This document shows positions 14,224-15,033 of a DNA stretch of 15,033 nt, in pieces (the first letter of the stretch is position 1; the number at the start of each line of letters is the position of its first letter). This stretch comes from Kiloniellales bacterium (GTDB lineage Bacteria > Pseudomonadota > Alphaproteobacteria > Kiloniellales > JAKSBE01): NCBI GenBank assembly GCA_030067055.1, contig JASJAL010000025.1, forward strand, positions 1 to 15,033, given 5' to 3'. The notes under the pieces were generated by a model. That model was not told the DNA's origin. It made no database searches and worked only from the letters and a program-made list of their open reading frames with translations. Both the position numbers and the translations under genes were made by a program.

Positions 14224-15033
14224 GTCCGGCCCAACTCCTCGAGCTGCAAGCGATAGAGCCGCGCCGTGACCTTGGCGGTCTTGACGATGTCCTTGACCAG
14301 CTGCGGCGTCAGGATGCCGCTGTCGAAGGCCTCCCACATCTTTTCCAAGTGCCGCTCGTCGTTGTCGCCGTGATAGAGCAGAAAGCTCACCTGCTCCGGC
14401 GTCAGCCCGAGCTGGTCCTGGAAGGCCCGGCCCCACCTCAAGGCGAGTCGGTTGCCCAGGCCCTCGATGATGAACATCGCGCCCAAGAGGTCGATCGGGT
14501 TCTCGCGGCTGGCCTTGTGGAACATCCAGGCGGAGAGCGCTTCGGAGCCGATGTTCTTCTCGGCGCCCTGGATCTCCTCCAAGGTGCCGCCGACGGCCAG
14601 GTAGTTGCGCTCCAGCATCTGGAAGTCGCGGTGCTCCTCGTGGGCGTGGCCGAGGAAGGTCGAGCGCAGGTCGAAGCCCTCGGCAGCGATGTTGGAGGCG
14701 GCGCGGGCGATCCAGCGCGCGCCTTCCACGACCTGCTGGCGCAGGTTCAAGAGCACCAGCTTGTAGTCCTCGAGGCGCAGCTTGCCCCGGTTCAGCTTGT
14801 CGATGATCGGGACCCGGTTGAGCTCGGCCTCGAAGTCGGACCAGACCAGGGTCAGCTGCCGGATCAGCGAGGCCTTGAGCTCGGCCGCCGTGGGCCCATC
14901 CTGCCGGGTCGCGGGCGCCGCGACGACCGAAACCGCCTCGACCCGGGCGCCGTTGGCCACGGCCTCTTCCGGTCCGACCACGGTCAGCAGCATGGTCGCG
15001 ACGATGAAGCGGCCGCTCTCCGGGACCACGCAG
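14220..15033 (-). CDS. Haem-oxygenase-like (TENA/PqqC fold) diiron-type protein, 5' end beyond the window
   Basis: The frame is open to the window edge. A GTG at 15029 gives 269 residues, but no ribosome site can be judged, and the first 45 residues (containing GRFIVATMLLTVVGPEEAV) look like the end of something longer. Numbered from that GTG, the helical domain at about 48-268 has the ligand pattern of haem-oxygenase-like diiron oxidases: a Glu (E117), a His-rich helix HAHEEHRD (H130/H133), a mid-domain Glu (E189 in AMFIIEGLGNRL) and the motif H220-x3-D224-x2-H227 (YHGDNDERH). The HxxxDxxH motif is as in the CADD/SznF-type members. Such proteins activate O2 on varied small substrates; the substrate here is unknown. 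The stop codon overlaps the next start (ATGA), so the downstream 318-residue protein is translationally coupled. Confidence 0.85.
   Translation of the reverse strand, partial: CVVPESGRFIVATMLLTVVGPEEAVANGARVEAVSVVAAPATRQDGPTAAELKASLIRQLTLVWSDFEAELNRVPIIDKLNRGKLRLEDYKLVLLNLRQQVVEGARWIARAASNIAAEGFDLRSTFLGHAHEEHRDFQMLERNYLAVGGTLEEIQGAEKNIGSEALSAWMFHKASRENPIDLLGAMFIIEGLGNRLALRWGRAFQDQLGLTPEQVSFLLYHGDNDERHLEKMWEAFDSGILTPQLVKDIVKTAKVTARLYRLQLEELGRT

Overview
The window reads as chromosomal DNA of a GC-rich proteobacterium, most likely an alphaproteobacterium of the Rhodospirillales/Kiloniellales type. The grounds are strong G/C third-position bias, a large solute-binding protein resembling the rhizobial glycerol-transport type, a FecR/CHASE2-cyclase pair, and a lysine/arginine-rich histone-H1-like protein. 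The taxonomic call is inference. No rRNA, tRNA, IS element, integrase or CRISPR array is visible.

Layout. (1) 1-1180: the C-terminal two thirds or so of an ABC transporter solute-binding protein, closed by a strong intrinsic terminator. (2) 3924-1221 (minus): a two-gene operon of a secreted FecR-domain protein and a CHASE2-type membrane class III adenylate cyclase. (3) 3925-4617: a long, locally AT-rich divergent intergenic region. (4) 4618-5334 (plus): an orphan NarL/LuxR-type response regulator. (5) 5479-7863 (plus): an unusual 794-residue protein with a small adhesin-type beta domain, a rod of about 520 charged residues and a basic tail. The rod is built from 15-residue units that switch to heptads near its end. 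(6) 8818-8068 (minus): an overlapping pair, a zinc-ribbon protein and a two-helix membrane protein. A bidirectional terminator separates them from the rod gene. (7) 10132-9110 (minus): a 340-residue histone-H1-like protein with twelve 10-residue repeats, an A9 homopolymer and a non-basic tail. It has its own terminator. (8) 15033-10501 (minus): a tight operon of a haem-oxygenase-like diiron-type protein (cut by the window edge), an unrecognised 318-residue protein coupled to it by an ATGA overlap, and a large DUF2339 polytopic membrane protein.

How the genes may work together. The FecR/cyclase operon probably turns an envelope signal into cAMP. The minus-strand operon at the right end pairs a likely metal-dependent oxidase-fold protein with a protein of unknown role and a membrane protein. 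The most distinctive items are the rod protein, whose N-terminal fold is normally found in giant secreted adhesins but here has no signal peptide, and the histone-like repeat protein with its slippage-prone tail. I did not find a defence system or a complete named pathway.
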